Source: Shinella curvata
GTDB lineage: Bacteria; Pseudomonadota; Alphaproteobacteria; Rhizobiales; Rhizobiaceae
Assembly: GCF_022899935.1 (NCBI RefSeq)
Contig: NZ_JALJCJ010000007.1
Coordinates: forward strand, 1-64,000
Length of the DNA stretch: 64,000 nt
Direction of reading: 5' to 3'
Shown piece by piece: positions 55,414-64,000 of this stretch; position 1 is the first letter of the stretch, and each line of letters starts with the position of its first letter. A model generated the notes under the pieces. It had not been told where the DNA came from. It did not search any database and worked only from the letters and a program-made list of their open reading frames with translations. The position numbers and the translations under genes were made by a program.

Positions 55414-58410
55414 TCAGCCGCCCAGCGCGTCCTCCAGGAAGGCAGCCAGCTGCGCGAGGTGCTTGGACATCAGGCCCGTTGCGGGCGAGGCTGCAGCCGG
55501 ACGGCCGGTATAGCGCACGCGCTGGTACTTGGCGTCGATATGGGCAAGCACCCACTCGAGATAGGGGTCGATGAAGGCCCAGCCGCCCATGTTCTTGGGC
55601 TCTTCCTGGCACCACACCATCTCGGCATTGCGGAAGCGCGAGAGCTCGTTGATCAGCGCCTTGGCCGGGAACGGATAGAGCTGTTCCAGACGCAGCAGGT
55701 AGACATCGTCGATGCCGCGCTTTTCGCGCTCTTCCAGGAGGTCGTAGTAGACCTTGCCGGAGCACATCACGACGCGGCGGATCTTGGCATCCTTCTGCAG
55801 CTTGATCGGGCCGTCCTTGATCACTTCGGCGTCATCCCACAGCAGACGGTGGAACGAGCTTTCACCCGCCATTTCCGACAGCGAGGAGACCGCACGCTTG
55901 TGGCGCAGCAGCGACTTCGGCGTCATCATGATCAGCGGCTTGCGGAAGTCGCGCTTCACCTGGCGGCGCAGGATGTGGAAGTAGTTCGCGGGCGTCGTGA
56001 CGTTGGCGACCTGCATGTTGTCTTCGGCGCACATTTGCAGCCAGCGCTCGAGACGGGCAGAAGAATGCTCCGGACCCTGACCCTCATAGCCGTGCGGCAG
56101 AAGGCAGACGAGGCCCGACATGCGCAGCCACTTGCGTTCGCCCGAGGAGATGAACTGGTCGAAGACGACCTGCGCACCGTTGGCGAAGTCGCCGAACTGG
56201 GCTTCCCAGAGGGTGAGCGCGTTCGGACGGGCCAGCGAATAGCCGTATTCGAAGCCGAGGACCGCCTCTTCAGAGAGCATCGAGTTGATGACCTCGTAGC
56301 GGGCCTGGGTCGGCGAGAGGTTGGCGAGCGGGATGTAGCGGTCTTCGGTCTCCTGATCGTAGAGAACCGAATGGCGCTGCGAGAAGGTGCCGCGTTCGCA
56401 GTCCTGGCCGGACAGGCGGATCTTGGTGCCTTCGACGCAGAGCGTGCCGTAGGCCAGAGCTTCGCCCATCGCCCAGTCGATGCCCTCGCCCGTCTCGACC
56501 ATCTGCATGCGGTTGTCCATGAACCGCTGGATGGTCTTGTGGGCGCGGAAGCCTTCCGGGATCGTCGCGATCTTGCGGCCGATTTCCTTGAGCTGCTTCA
56601 TCGGCACCGAGGTCTTGCCGCGACGCTGTTCGTCCTGGTTGTCGGCAGAACGCAGCCCCGACCAGGCACCGTCGAGCCAGTCGGCCTTGTTCGGCTTGTA
56701 GGACTGGCCGATCTCGAATTCCGTTTCGAGATTGGCGCGCCAGTCGGCCTTCATCTTCTCGAATTCGCCTTCGGAGATGACGCCTTCGGCGACGAGGCGC
56801 GAACCGTAGAGGTTGACCACGGTCTTGTGGGCGCGGATCGCCTTGTACATCTTCGGCTGCGTGAACGCAGGCTCGTCGCCTTCGTTATGGCCGAAGCGAC
56901 GGTAGCAGAACATGTCGATGACGACAGGCTTGTGGAACTTCATGCGGAATTCGGTGGCGATCTTTGCGGCATAGGTCACCGCTTCGGGATCGTCACCATT
57001 GATGTGGAAGATCGGTGCCTCGATCATCTTCGCCACGTCGGACGGATAGGGCGAAGAGCGCGAGAAGGCCGGATTCGTGGTGAAGCCGATCTGGTTGTTG
57101 ATGATGACGTGCATCGTGCCGGCGACGCGATGGCCGCGCAGGCCGGACAGGCCGAGGATTTCCGCCGTCACGCCCTGGCCCGCGAAGGCCGCATCGCCAT
57201 GCAGCAGGAGCGGCATGACCTGGGCACGTTCGGACAGGGGGATGATATCGCCTTCGAAGACCTTCGCCATCTGGTCCTGCTTGGCGCGGGCCTTGCCCAT
57301 GACGACAGGGTTGACGATCTCAAGATGCGAGGGGTTCGCCGTCAGCGACAGATGCACCTTGTTGCCGTCGAACTCGCGGTCCGAGGAGGCGCCGAGGTGA
57401 TACTTCACGTCGCCCGAACCTTCCACGTCGTCAGGCGCGTAAGAGCCGCCCTTGAATTCGTGGAAGACGGCGCGATGCGGCTTGGCCATCACGTTCGTCA
57501 GAACGTTGAGGCGGCCGCGGTGGGCCATGCCGAGCACGATTTCCTTGAGGCCGAGCTGGCCGCCGCGCTTGATGATCTGCTCGAGCGCCGGGATCAGCGA
57601 TTCGCCGCCATCAAGGCCGAAGCGCTTGGTGCCCTTGTACTTGACGTCGATGAACTGCTCGAAGCCCTCGGCCTCGATCAGCTTCTGCAGGATCGCCTTC
57701 TTGCCCTCGGGCGTGAAGTCAACGCCCTTGTCCGGCCCTTCGATGCGTTCCTGGATCCAACCCTTCTCTTCCGGGTTGGAGATATGCATGAATTCGACGC
57801 CGATGGTCGAGCAATACGTGCGCTCGAGGATTTCGACCATTTCGCGCACGGTTGCGTATTCGAGGCCGAGCACGTTGTCGATGAAGATCTTGCGGTCGAG
57901 ATCCTTGTCCTCGAACCCGTAGTTCGAGGGTGAAAGCTCGTGATAGTCCTCGACGGGCGCGGCAATGCCGAGCGGGTCGAGCTTGGCGTGCAGGTGACCA
58001 CGGGCGCGATAGGCGCGGATCATCATGATGGCGCGCACCGAATCGCGGGTCGCCTGGTTGACGTCTGCCTGGTTGACCGGTGCGCCGGTCTTGGCGGCGA
58101 CGGCCTCGGCCTTCGCCTGCACCTTCTTCTCAAGCACCTTCTCGACGACACCCCAGTTGCCGTCGAGCGCCGAGACGAGTTCGCCATTGGCGACGATCGG
58201 CCAGTTCGCGCGCTTCCAGGAGGCGCCCTTGGCAGCCTTCACAATGTCGGAGGGCTGATCTTCCAGGGCCTTGAAGAAGGCCTGCCATTCTTCGCCAACC
58301 GAGGCGGGATCAGCCTCGTACCTGGCGTAGAGCTGTTCGATATAGGCCGCGTTCGCTCCGTCGAGGAAGGAGGTGGCCAGGAATTGTTCGTTGGCGTCTT
58401 GCCGTGCCAT
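55414..58410 (-). CDS. sucA: 2-oxoglutarate dehydrogenase E1 (thiamine diphosphate)
   Basis: A 998-residue decarboxylase. The N-terminal docking region ANEQFLATSFLDGANAAYIEQLY is typical; the ThDP fold has MAHRGRLNVL and the GDAAFAGQGVTAEILGLSGL segment with the catalytic HGD; the transketolase-like C-terminal part ends PATGLMSKHLAQL. Length is normal for rhizobia. It decarboxylates 2-oxoglutarate and succinylates lipoyl-E2. It follows sucD after about 145 bp containing two hairpins. Confidence 0.98.
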   Translation of the reverse strand: MARQDANEQFLATSFLDGANAAYIEQLYARYEADPASVGEEWQAFFKALEDQPSDIVKAAKGASWKRANWPIVANGELVSALDGNWGVVEKVLEKKVQAKAEAVAAKTGAPVNQADVNQATRDSVRAIMMIRAYRARGHLHAKLDPLGIAAPVEDYHELSPSNYGFEDKDLDRKIFIDNVLGLEYATVREMVEILERTYCSTIGVEFMHISNPEEKGWIQERIEGPDKGVDFTPEGKKAILQKLIEAEGFEQFIDVKYKGTKRFGLDGGESLIPALEQIIKRGGQLGLKEIVLGMAHRGRLNVLTNVMAKPHRAVFHEFKGGSYAPDDVEGSGDVKYHLGASSDREFDGNKVHLSLTANPSHLEIVNPVVMGKARAKQDQMAKVFEGDIIPLSERAQVMPLLLHGDAAFAGQGVTAEILGLSGLRGHRVAGTMHVIINNQIGFTTNPAFSRSSPYPSDVAKMIEAPIFHINGDDPEAVTYAAKIATEFRMKFHKPVVIDMFCYRRFGHNEGDEPAFTQPKMYKAIRAHKTVVNLYGSRLVAEGVISEGEFEKMKADWRANLETEFEIGQSYKPNKADWLDGAWSGLRSADNQDEQRRGKTSVPMKQLKEIGRKIATIPEGFRAHKTIQRFMDNRMQMVETGEGIDWAMGEALAYGTLCVEGTKIRLSGQDCERGTFSQRHSVLYDQETEDRYIPLANLSPTQARYEVINSMLSEEAVLGFEYGYSLARPNALTLWEAQFGDFANGAQVVFDQFISSGERKWLRMSGLVCLLPHGYEGQGPEHSSARLERWLQMCAEDNMQVANVTTPANYFHILRRQVKRDFRKPLIMMTPKSLLRHKRAVSSLSEMAGESSFHRLLWDDAEVIKDGPIKLQKDAKIRRVVMCSGKVYYDLLEEREKRGIDDVYLLRLEQLYPFPAKALINELSRFRNAEMVWCQEEPKNMGGWAFIDPYLEWVLAHIDAKYQRVRYTGRPAAASPATGLMSKHLAQLAAFLEDALGG

Positions 58411-58418
58411 GGTTTCTT

Positions 58419-58538
58419 GCGGGCGCCGCGCCCGCCTCCCGAACGATCGTGTTGACCGGGCTCTCCCCGGTTTGCCGCCCGCCGCAAGCCTGTCCGCTTG
58501 AGCGACGGGAGAGACGGATCGGCCGGCTTTCGCCGGCC
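58419..58538 (-). other. Two hairpins in the sucD–sucA gap
   Basis: A 7-bp stem at 58419-58435 (GCGGGCG / CGCCCGC) and another at 58521-58538 (GGCCGGC / GCCGGCC, 4-base loop). Neither has a T-tract. They may moderate read-through from sucCD into sucAB. Confidence 0.5.
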
Positions 58539-58554
58539 CATCCAGTGTCGCATC

Positions 58555-59457
58555 TCAGCCCTTGAGGACTTCGACGAGGGTCTTGCCGAGACGGGCCGGC
58601 GAAGGCGAAACGCGGATGCCCGCTGCCTCCATGGCCGCGATCTTGGATTCCGCATCGCCCTTGCCGCCGGAAACGACAGCGCCGGCGTGGCCCATGGTGC
58701 GGCCCTTCGGAGCCGTACGGCCCGCGATGAAGCCGGCCATCGGCTTCTTGCGGCCCTTCTTGGCTTCGTCGATGAGGAACTGCGCCGCATCTTCTTCCGC
58801 CGAGCCACCGATTTCGCCGATCATGATGATCGAGGTCGTGGCGTCGTCCGCCAGGAACATCTCGAGCACGTCGATGAATTCGGTGCCCTTGACCGGATCG
58901 CCGCCGATGCCGACAGCCGTCGTCTGGCCGAGGCCTTCGTTGGAAGTCTGGAACACGGCTTCATAGGTCAGCGTGCCGGAGCGCGAAACAATACCGACCG
59001 AACCCTTGCGGAAGATCGAGCCCGGCATGATGCCGATCTTGCACTCTTCCGGCGTCAGGATGCCGGGGCAGTTCGGGCCGAGGAGACGCGAGGAGGAGCG
59101 GTCGAGGCGAGCCTTGACGCGCACCATGTCGGCAACCGGGATGCCTTCGGTGATGCAGGTGATGAACGGGACTTCCGCATCGATCGCCTCGATGATCGCG
59201 TCCGCAGCGCCTGCCGGCGGAACGTAGATCACGGATGCGTCGGCACCGGTCTTCTCGCGGCCTTCGGCAACGGAAGCGAAGATCGGCAGGCTTTCGCCCT
59301 TCGAGCCGGTCCAGGTTTCGCCACCCTTCTTCGGGTGGATGCCGCCGACCATCTGCGTGCCGTAATAGGCGAGCGCCTGTTCGGTGTGGAAGGAGCCGGT
59401 CTTGCCGGTCAGGCCCTGAACGAGGACCTTGGTGTTCTTGTTGACGAGAATCGACAT
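58555..59457 (-). CDS. sucD: Succinyl-CoA synthetase alpha subunit
   Basis: A 300-residue CoA-binding subunit. The N-terminal Rossmann part has [16 protein letters not shown]; the phosphorylated active-site histidine lies in [11 protein letters not shown] near residue 245. With SucC it converts succinyl-CoA to succinate with GTP or ATP formation. It starts 17 bp after sucC in the mdh-suc operon. Confidence 0.98.
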   Translation of the reverse strand: MSILVNKNTKVLVQGLTGKTGSFHTEQALAYYGTQMVGGIHPKKGGETWTGSKGESLPIFASVAEGREKTGADASVIYVPPAGAADAIIEAIDAEVPFITCITEGIPVADMVRVKARLDRSSSRLLGPNCPGILTPEECKIGIMPGSIFRKGSVGIVSRSGTLTYEAVFQTSNEGLGQTTAVGIGGDPVKGTEFIDVLEMFLADDATTSIIMIGEIGGSAEEDAAQFLIDEAKKGRKKPMAGFIAGRTAPKGRTMGHAGAVVSGGKGDAESKIAAMEAAGIRVSPSPARLGKTLVEVLKG

Positions 59458-59474
59458 GAGGTCTGGTCCTTCCG

Positions 59475-60668
59475 TTAGCCGTTGATCGCGGCGACGATCT
59501 TCTTGGCAGCATCGTCCAGATCGTCGGCGGCGGTGATTGCCAGGCCCGATTCGTTCAGGATCTTCTTGCCAAGTTCGACATTCGTGCCTTCGAGACGAAC
59601 GACCAGCGGAACCTTGAGGCCCACTTCCTGCACGGCTGCGACGACGCCTTCAGCGATGACGTCGCACTTCATGATGCCGCCGAAGATATTGACGAGGATA
59701 CCCTCGACCTTCGGGTCGGCCGTGATGATCTTGAAGGCCGCCGCGACCTTCTCCTTGCCGGCGCCGCCGCCGACGTCGCAGAAGTTCGCCGGCTCCTTGC
59801 CGTAGAGCTTGATGATGTCCATCGTCGCCATGGCGAGACCGGCACCGTTGACCATGCAGCCGATGTTACCGTCGAGCGCCACGTAAGCGAGGTCCCACTT
59901 GGAGGCTTCGATTTCCTTGGCGTCTTCTTCGGTCTCGTCGCGCAGCGCCTTGATGTCGTCGTGGCGGAACAGCGCGTTGCCGTCGAACGAGACCTTGGCG
60001 TCGAGAACGCGCACGCGGCCGTTCTTCATGACGATCAGCGGGTTGATCTCGAGCAGGCTCATGTCCTTCTCGACAAAGGCCTTGTAGAGGATCGGGAAGA
60101 GCTTTTCGGCGTCAGCCTTGGCTTCGCCTTCGAGCTTCAGGGCCGAGGTGAGCTTCGCCAGGTCGTCGGCAGTGACGCCGGCTTCCGGGTTGATCGCGAC
60201 CGTGAGGATCTTTTCCGGCGTGTCATGCGCAACAGCTTCGATGTCCATGCCGCCTTCCGTCGAGACGACGAAGGCAACCTGGCCGACCGAGCGATCGACG
60301 AGCAGCGAGAGATAGAGTTCACGGTCGATGTCGGCGCCGTCCTCGATATAGAGGCGGTTCACCTGCTTGCCGGCTTCGCCGGTCTGGGCGGTGACGAGCG
60401 TGTTGCCGAGCATGTCCTTGGCGTGCGCCTTGGCTTCGTCGATCGAGAAGGCGAGGCGAACGCCGCCCTTGGCGTCGGGGCCGAGTTCCTTGAACTTGCC
60501 CTTGCCGCGACCACCAGCGTGGATCTGGCTCTTGACCACGTAGAGCGGGCCGGGCAGCGACTTCGCAGCCGCTTCAGCCTCGTCGGCGGAGAAGATCGCC
60601 ACACCTTCGGCGACCGGAGCGCCGAAGCTCTTCAGCAGAGCCTTGGCCTGATATTCATGAATGTTCAT
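59475..60668 (-). CDS. sucC: Succinyl-CoA synthetase beta subunit
   Basis: A 397-residue ATP-grasp subunit. It begins [16 protein letters not shown], has [12 protein letters not shown], then the ATP-grasp region and the C-terminal [15 protein letters not shown] and [15 protein letters not shown]. Length is standard. It binds nucleotide and succinate and determines NDP specificity. It is 16 bp after mdh. Confidence 0.98.
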   Translation of the reverse strand: MNIHEYQAKALLKSFGAPVAEGVAIFSADEAEAAAKSLPGPLYVVKSQIHAGGRGKGKFKELGPDAKGGVRLAFSIDEAKAHAKDMLGNTLVTAQTGEAGKQVNRLYIEDGADIDRELYLSLLVDRSVGQVAFVVSTEGGMDIEAVAHDTPEKILTVAINPEAGVTADDLAKLTSALKLEGEAKADAEKLFPILYKAFVEKDMSLLEINPLIVMKNGRVRVLDAKVSFDGNALFRHDDIKALRDETEEDAKEIEASKWDLAYVALDGNIGCMVNGAGLAMATMDIIKLYGKEPANFCDVGGGAGKEKVAAAFKIITADPKVEGILVNIFGGIMKCDVIAEGVVAAVQEVGLKVPLVVRLEGTNVELGKKILNESGLAITAADDLDDAAKKIVAAING

Positions 60669-60684
60669 AGGGATGATCCTGTTC

Positions 60685-61741
<1,057 letters not shown>

Positions 61742-61784
61742 CACATACTTTTGGACTGAATTTTTTCAATCGGTTAGATATAAA

Positions 61785-61808
61785 AATTCTTACGTAAACG
61801 TAAGAATT
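61785..61808 (-). terminator. AT-rich perfect palindrome after zapE (terminator or operator)
   Basis: AATTCTTACGT and ACGTAAGAATT are 11-bp perfect arms around a 2-base centre, 16 bp after the zapE stop. On the leftward strand a run of Ts follows the stem, fitting termination. It could equally be a protein site upstream of mdh. Confidence 0.55.
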
Positions 61809-61823
61809 ACCGTCATGCTTTCG

Positions 61824-63029
61824 TCACGTCTTTGCTGTAACGGAGCCCTGCCCCACACCGTAGCGATCATTGTGATCGGCCAGATATTCCGTGCTGCGGA
61901 TTTCGATCAGGCGCGAGACCGTGCGGTCGAATTCGAAGCCCTCGGTGCCCTTGCGGGTCACAAGCAGGTTTTCGGGTGCAGCCGCGGCGGAGGCGAAGAG
62001 CCGGGCGCGATGATCGTAGATCGTATCGACAAGATTGATGAAGCGTTTGGTCTCGTTGCGCTTTTCAGCGCCCAACAGCGGCACGTGATCGACGAACAGC
62101 GTGTCGTAATGCGCGAGGATTTCCAGATAGTCGGCCGCACCCAGCGGCTTCTCGCAGAGATCGGCGAAGGAGAAGCGCGCGACGCGCGACGCCGCCTGCG
62201 GCACCGCGATGCTGCGCCCGCGGAAGGCGATGGTCGCCGGCGCGACGGCCATGCCCGCGGTCTCGCGCCGCCAGGCCGCATCCATCGCCTTATCGGCCTC
62301 GTCGCCGAGCGGATGACGGAAGACCGGCAGGCCGCTGTCCCTCTCCATGCGGTAATCCGTCAGCGAATCCAGCGCAACGATCTCGACATACTGCTTGAGC
62401 AGATCGACGAAGGGCAGGAAGAGGCCGCGGTTGAGACCGTCCTTGTAGAGATTGTCGGGCTCGACATTCGACGTCGCCACGAGAATGCAGCCGCGCTGGA
62501 AGAGTTCGCCAAAGAGCCGCGACAGGATCATCGCATCGGCGATATCGGTTACGGAGAATTCGTCGAAGCAGAGAAGCCGGGCTTCGGCGACAAGACTTTC
62601 GGCAACCGGCGGCACGGGATCGGCCTGCTTGGTCTCGCCGGCCTTCAGCTTCTGGCGGTGTTTGTGGATGCGGTCGTGCACATCGGCCATGAATTCATGG
62701 AAATGCGCCCGCCGCTTGCGCTTCACCCGCGCCAGTTCGAAGAACATGTCCATCAGCATGGTCTTGCCGCGACCGACACCACCATAGAGATAGAGCCCCT
62801 TGGGAGCGCTGACGCTTTCGGGCTTGCGGGAGGCGAAGAGCCAGCCGAGCGCGCTCGATTTGCGCGCCGGGCGCTGGGCATGGAGATCGCCGAGCAGGCG
62901 GTCGAAGCGCGCGGCCATGGCCTTCTGCGCCGGATCCGGTTTCAGCTCGCCACTGGCGACAAGGGCCTGCAGCCTATCCGAGACGCCCTTGTCCGGATGC
63001 GTCGCCCCGCTGTCCCAGTTCTTGCCCAT
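61824..63029 (-). CDS. zapE: Cell division protein ZapE (AFG1-like ATPase)
   Basis: A 401-residue P-loop ATPase. Walker A is LYLYGGVGRGKTMLMDMF near residue 82, Walker B is ARLLCFDEFSVTDIADAM, with NVEPDNLYKDGLNR later; these match the AFG1/ZapE family. In E. coli ZapE acts on the Z ring; the mitochondrial relative is Lace1/Afg1. It lies between sdhB and mdh, the normal place in rhizobia. The omp19-like gene is 36 bp upstream. Confidence 0.95.
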   Translation of the reverse strand: MGKNWDSGATHPDKGVSDRLQALVASGELKPDPAQKAMAARFDRLLGDLHAQRPARKSSALGWLFASRKPESVSAPKGLYLYGGVGRGKTMLMDMFFELARVKRKRRAHFHEFMADVHDRIHKHRQKLKAGETKQADPVPPVAESLVAEARLLCFDEFSVTDIADAMILSRLFGELFQRGCILVATSNVEPDNLYKDGLNRGLFLPFVDLLKQYVEIVALDSLTDYRMERDSGLPVFRHPLGDEADKAMDAAWRRETAGMAVAPATIAFRGRSIAVPQAASRVARFSFADLCEKPLGAADYLEILAHYDTLFVDHVPLLGAEKRNETKRFINLVDTIYDHRARLFASAAAAPENLLVTRKGTEGFEFDRTVSRLIEIRSTEYLADHNDRYGVGQGSVTAKT

Positions 63030-63064
63030 GGACGGCTTTTATCCGTGTCGTCTGAAAATGCCGA

Positions 63065-63607
63065 TCAACGCGAGAGGCTGACGGGCTGGCCGGAATTGGT
63101 CGTTCCGTTGAACTGTGTGTCGGCCGTCTTGTAGAGACGCGCGATCGCGCTGCCGTTGCGATCCTTCAGCACCACCTGCTTGCCGGCGACTTCCCAGGAG
63201 CCCATCGCCGTCAGCTCGCCCGCGCAACCGCGCGTGCCGCCACGCGAACCGCTGCCGAGATTGGTGAGCGTCAGGAACATGTCGCAGGAGGAAGCGCCGT
63301 TGGCGACCTTCCAGTTGCCGACCATGGCTTCCTTCTTGACTTCGAGACCCGCTGCTGCAGCAGCCGTATCACCGGCAACACCAGTGCCCGTCGCCATCGC
63401 CGTATCGGTGGTGGGCTTTTCCGGGAACTGGCCGGACGTGTCGGTCGTCGGATCCGGCAGTTGGCTCGAAGACACAGTCCCGATCGGCTGCGCCTCCAGC
63501 GGCTGAATGTTCTGCTGCGTATTGACGCTGTCCATCGAGGAAGTCCGCTGGCAACCCGCCAGAGCAAGCGCCATCATCAGTCCGCCTGCTACATGTACAA
63601 CCCGCAT
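63065..63607 (-). CDS. omp19: Omp19-type lipoprotein, AprI/Inh protease-inhibitor domain
   Basis: A 180-residue outer-membrane lipoprotein. The signal peptide ends at a lipobox LALAGC with Cys19 as the lipidated residue. After a disordered Ser/Thr/Ala region (about 20-90) comes an Inh domain (VGNWKVANGASSCDMFLTL, RGCAGELTAMGSWEV) with a Cys pair. The Brucella homologue Omp19 inhibits proteases and shields the envelope. Here it sits beside zapE, as in Brucella relatives. Confidence 0.85.
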   Translation of the reverse strand: MRVVHVAGGLMMALALAGCQRTSSMDSVNTQQNIQPLEAQPIGTVSSSQLPDPTTDTSGQFPEKPTTDTAMATGTGVAGDTAAAAAGLEVKKEAMVGNWKVANGASSCDMFLTLTNLGSGSRGGTRGCAGELTAMGSWEVAGKQVVLKDRNGSAIARLYKTADTQFNGTTNSGQPVSLSR

Positions 63608-63692
63608 GTCGATACTCCCGATATCTGCCCGATACTGCTGCCCCGCAGCATTTCCGCCGAATTAACGTGAATCGCCCACACGAATCAAGATG

Positions 63693-63715
63693 AAACGGCC
63701 CGATTGTTCGGGCCG
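63693..63715 (-). terminator. Terminator after sdhB
   Basis: Perfect 8-bp stem CGGCCCGA / TCGGGCCG with a 4-base loop and TTTC on the leftward side, 35 bp after the sdhB stop. Confidence 0.75.
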
Positions 63716-63749
63716 CCTCCTCACGTTTCGTGACTGCCGATTATGTAGG

Positions 63750-64000
63750 TCAGAGACGGCGTTCGACCAGCATCTTCTTGATTTCGCCGATAGCCTTGGC
63801 CGGATTGAGGCCCTTCGGGCAGGCCTGGGCGCAATTCATGATCGTGTGGCAGCGATAGAGACGGAAGGGATCTTCGAGGTCGTCGAGGCGCTCGCCGGTG
63901 GCTTCGTCGCGGCTGTCGATCAACCAGCGATAGGCCTGGAGCAGCACGGCCGGACCGAGATAACGGTCGCCGTTCCACCAGTAGCTCGGACAGGAGGTCG
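63750..64000 (-). CDS. sdhB: Succinate dehydrogenase iron-sulfur subunit (3' end)
   Basis: The last 83 codons of SdhB; the 5' end is outside the window. Visible: [15 protein letters not shown] (a cluster ligand Cys), then [22 protein letters not shown] with the ligands of the [3Fe-4S] and [4Fe-4S] clusters, and the end MLVERRL. It carries electrons from the flavin of SdhA to ubiquinone. An 8-bp terminator hairpin follows, separating it from the omp19-like gene. Confidence 0.97.
   Translation of the reverse strand, partial: TSCPSYWWNGDRYLGPAVLLQAYRWLIDSRDEATGERLDDLEDPFRLYRCHTIMNCAQACPKGLNPAKAIGEIKKMLVERRL

Noticed and set aside
55363-57933. 856-codon open frame antisense to sucA
   Set aside because: Same reason: a third-position G+C artefact opposite an unmistakable sucA.

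Overview
The window is a chromosomal segment of an alphaproteobacterium, almost certainly Rhizobiaceae (Rhizobium / Agrobacterium / Shinella / Ensifer group). This rests on high G+C, the atpHAGDC cluster next to priA, the sdhB–zapE–mdh–sucCDAB–lpdA succession, an Omp19-type lipoprotein, the PduO/rhomboid/EtfB neighbourhood, and intergenic palindromic repeats typical of rhizobia. The genus is not resolved from the sequence alone. Most of the window is ordinary core genome: 65 protein genes (two of them cut by the window ends), one tRNA and one decayed integrase.

Layout. 1-6.7 kb: start of etfB, a rhomboid protease, cobalamin adenosyltransferase, a twin-membrane protein, an SDR, YihY/BrkB, glutamyl-Q tRNA(Asp) synthetase, an AlkA-like glycosylase, an HNH protein and DsbB. 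6.9-12.6 kb: the one clearly accessory stretch. tRNA-Leu(CAA) is followed by the C-terminal remnant of a tyrosine recombinase, an 881-residue secreted RTX protein with eight DGGW-type repeats and two cadherin-like domains, a LuxR-type solo regulator, and a second RTX protein with a homologous C-terminus. 12.7-17.4 kb: a BON protein, an acyl-CoA synthetase, a CelD-like acetyltransferase and a polysaccharide flippase. 17.5-29.2 kb: secA, a parvulin, argJ, a GNAT, MutT, an orphan Flp pilin (59 aa), a methyltransferase, ComF, GrxC, a nitrilase-family amidase, DUF1178, DUF3291 and ubiG.

29.3-34.2 kb: a compact catabolic cluster (enolase-superfamily dehydratase, aldehyde dehydrogenase, iron alcohol dehydrogenase) read divergently from its LysR regulator. 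34.2-37.5 kb: three small envelope/exported proteins and manC. 37.6-42.8 kb: the F1 ATP synthase operon atpHAGDC. 43-49.8 kb: a small membrane protein, priA, an AAA ATPase, a palindromic repeat pair, xerC, a TraB/GumN protein and DUF2867. 49.8-61.7 kb: the TCA operon read leftwards, mdh–sucC–sucD–sucA–sucB, then MAPEG, VOC, LysE, an exported protein and an SDR, ending with lpdA (E3). 61.8-64 kb: zapE, an Omp19-like lipoprotein and the 3' end of sdhB.

How the genes work together. sdhB, sucCD, sucAB, lpdA and mdh supply consecutive TCA steps and feed NADH and quinol to the chain that drives the ATP synthase encoded nearby. manC, the flippase, the CelD-like acetyltransferase and Omp19 concern the cell surface. 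No CRISPR array, complete phage, insertion sequence or obvious defence system was found. The most unusual content is the tRNA-adjacent RTX/LuxR island; its RTX proteins need a type I secretion system that is not encoded here.
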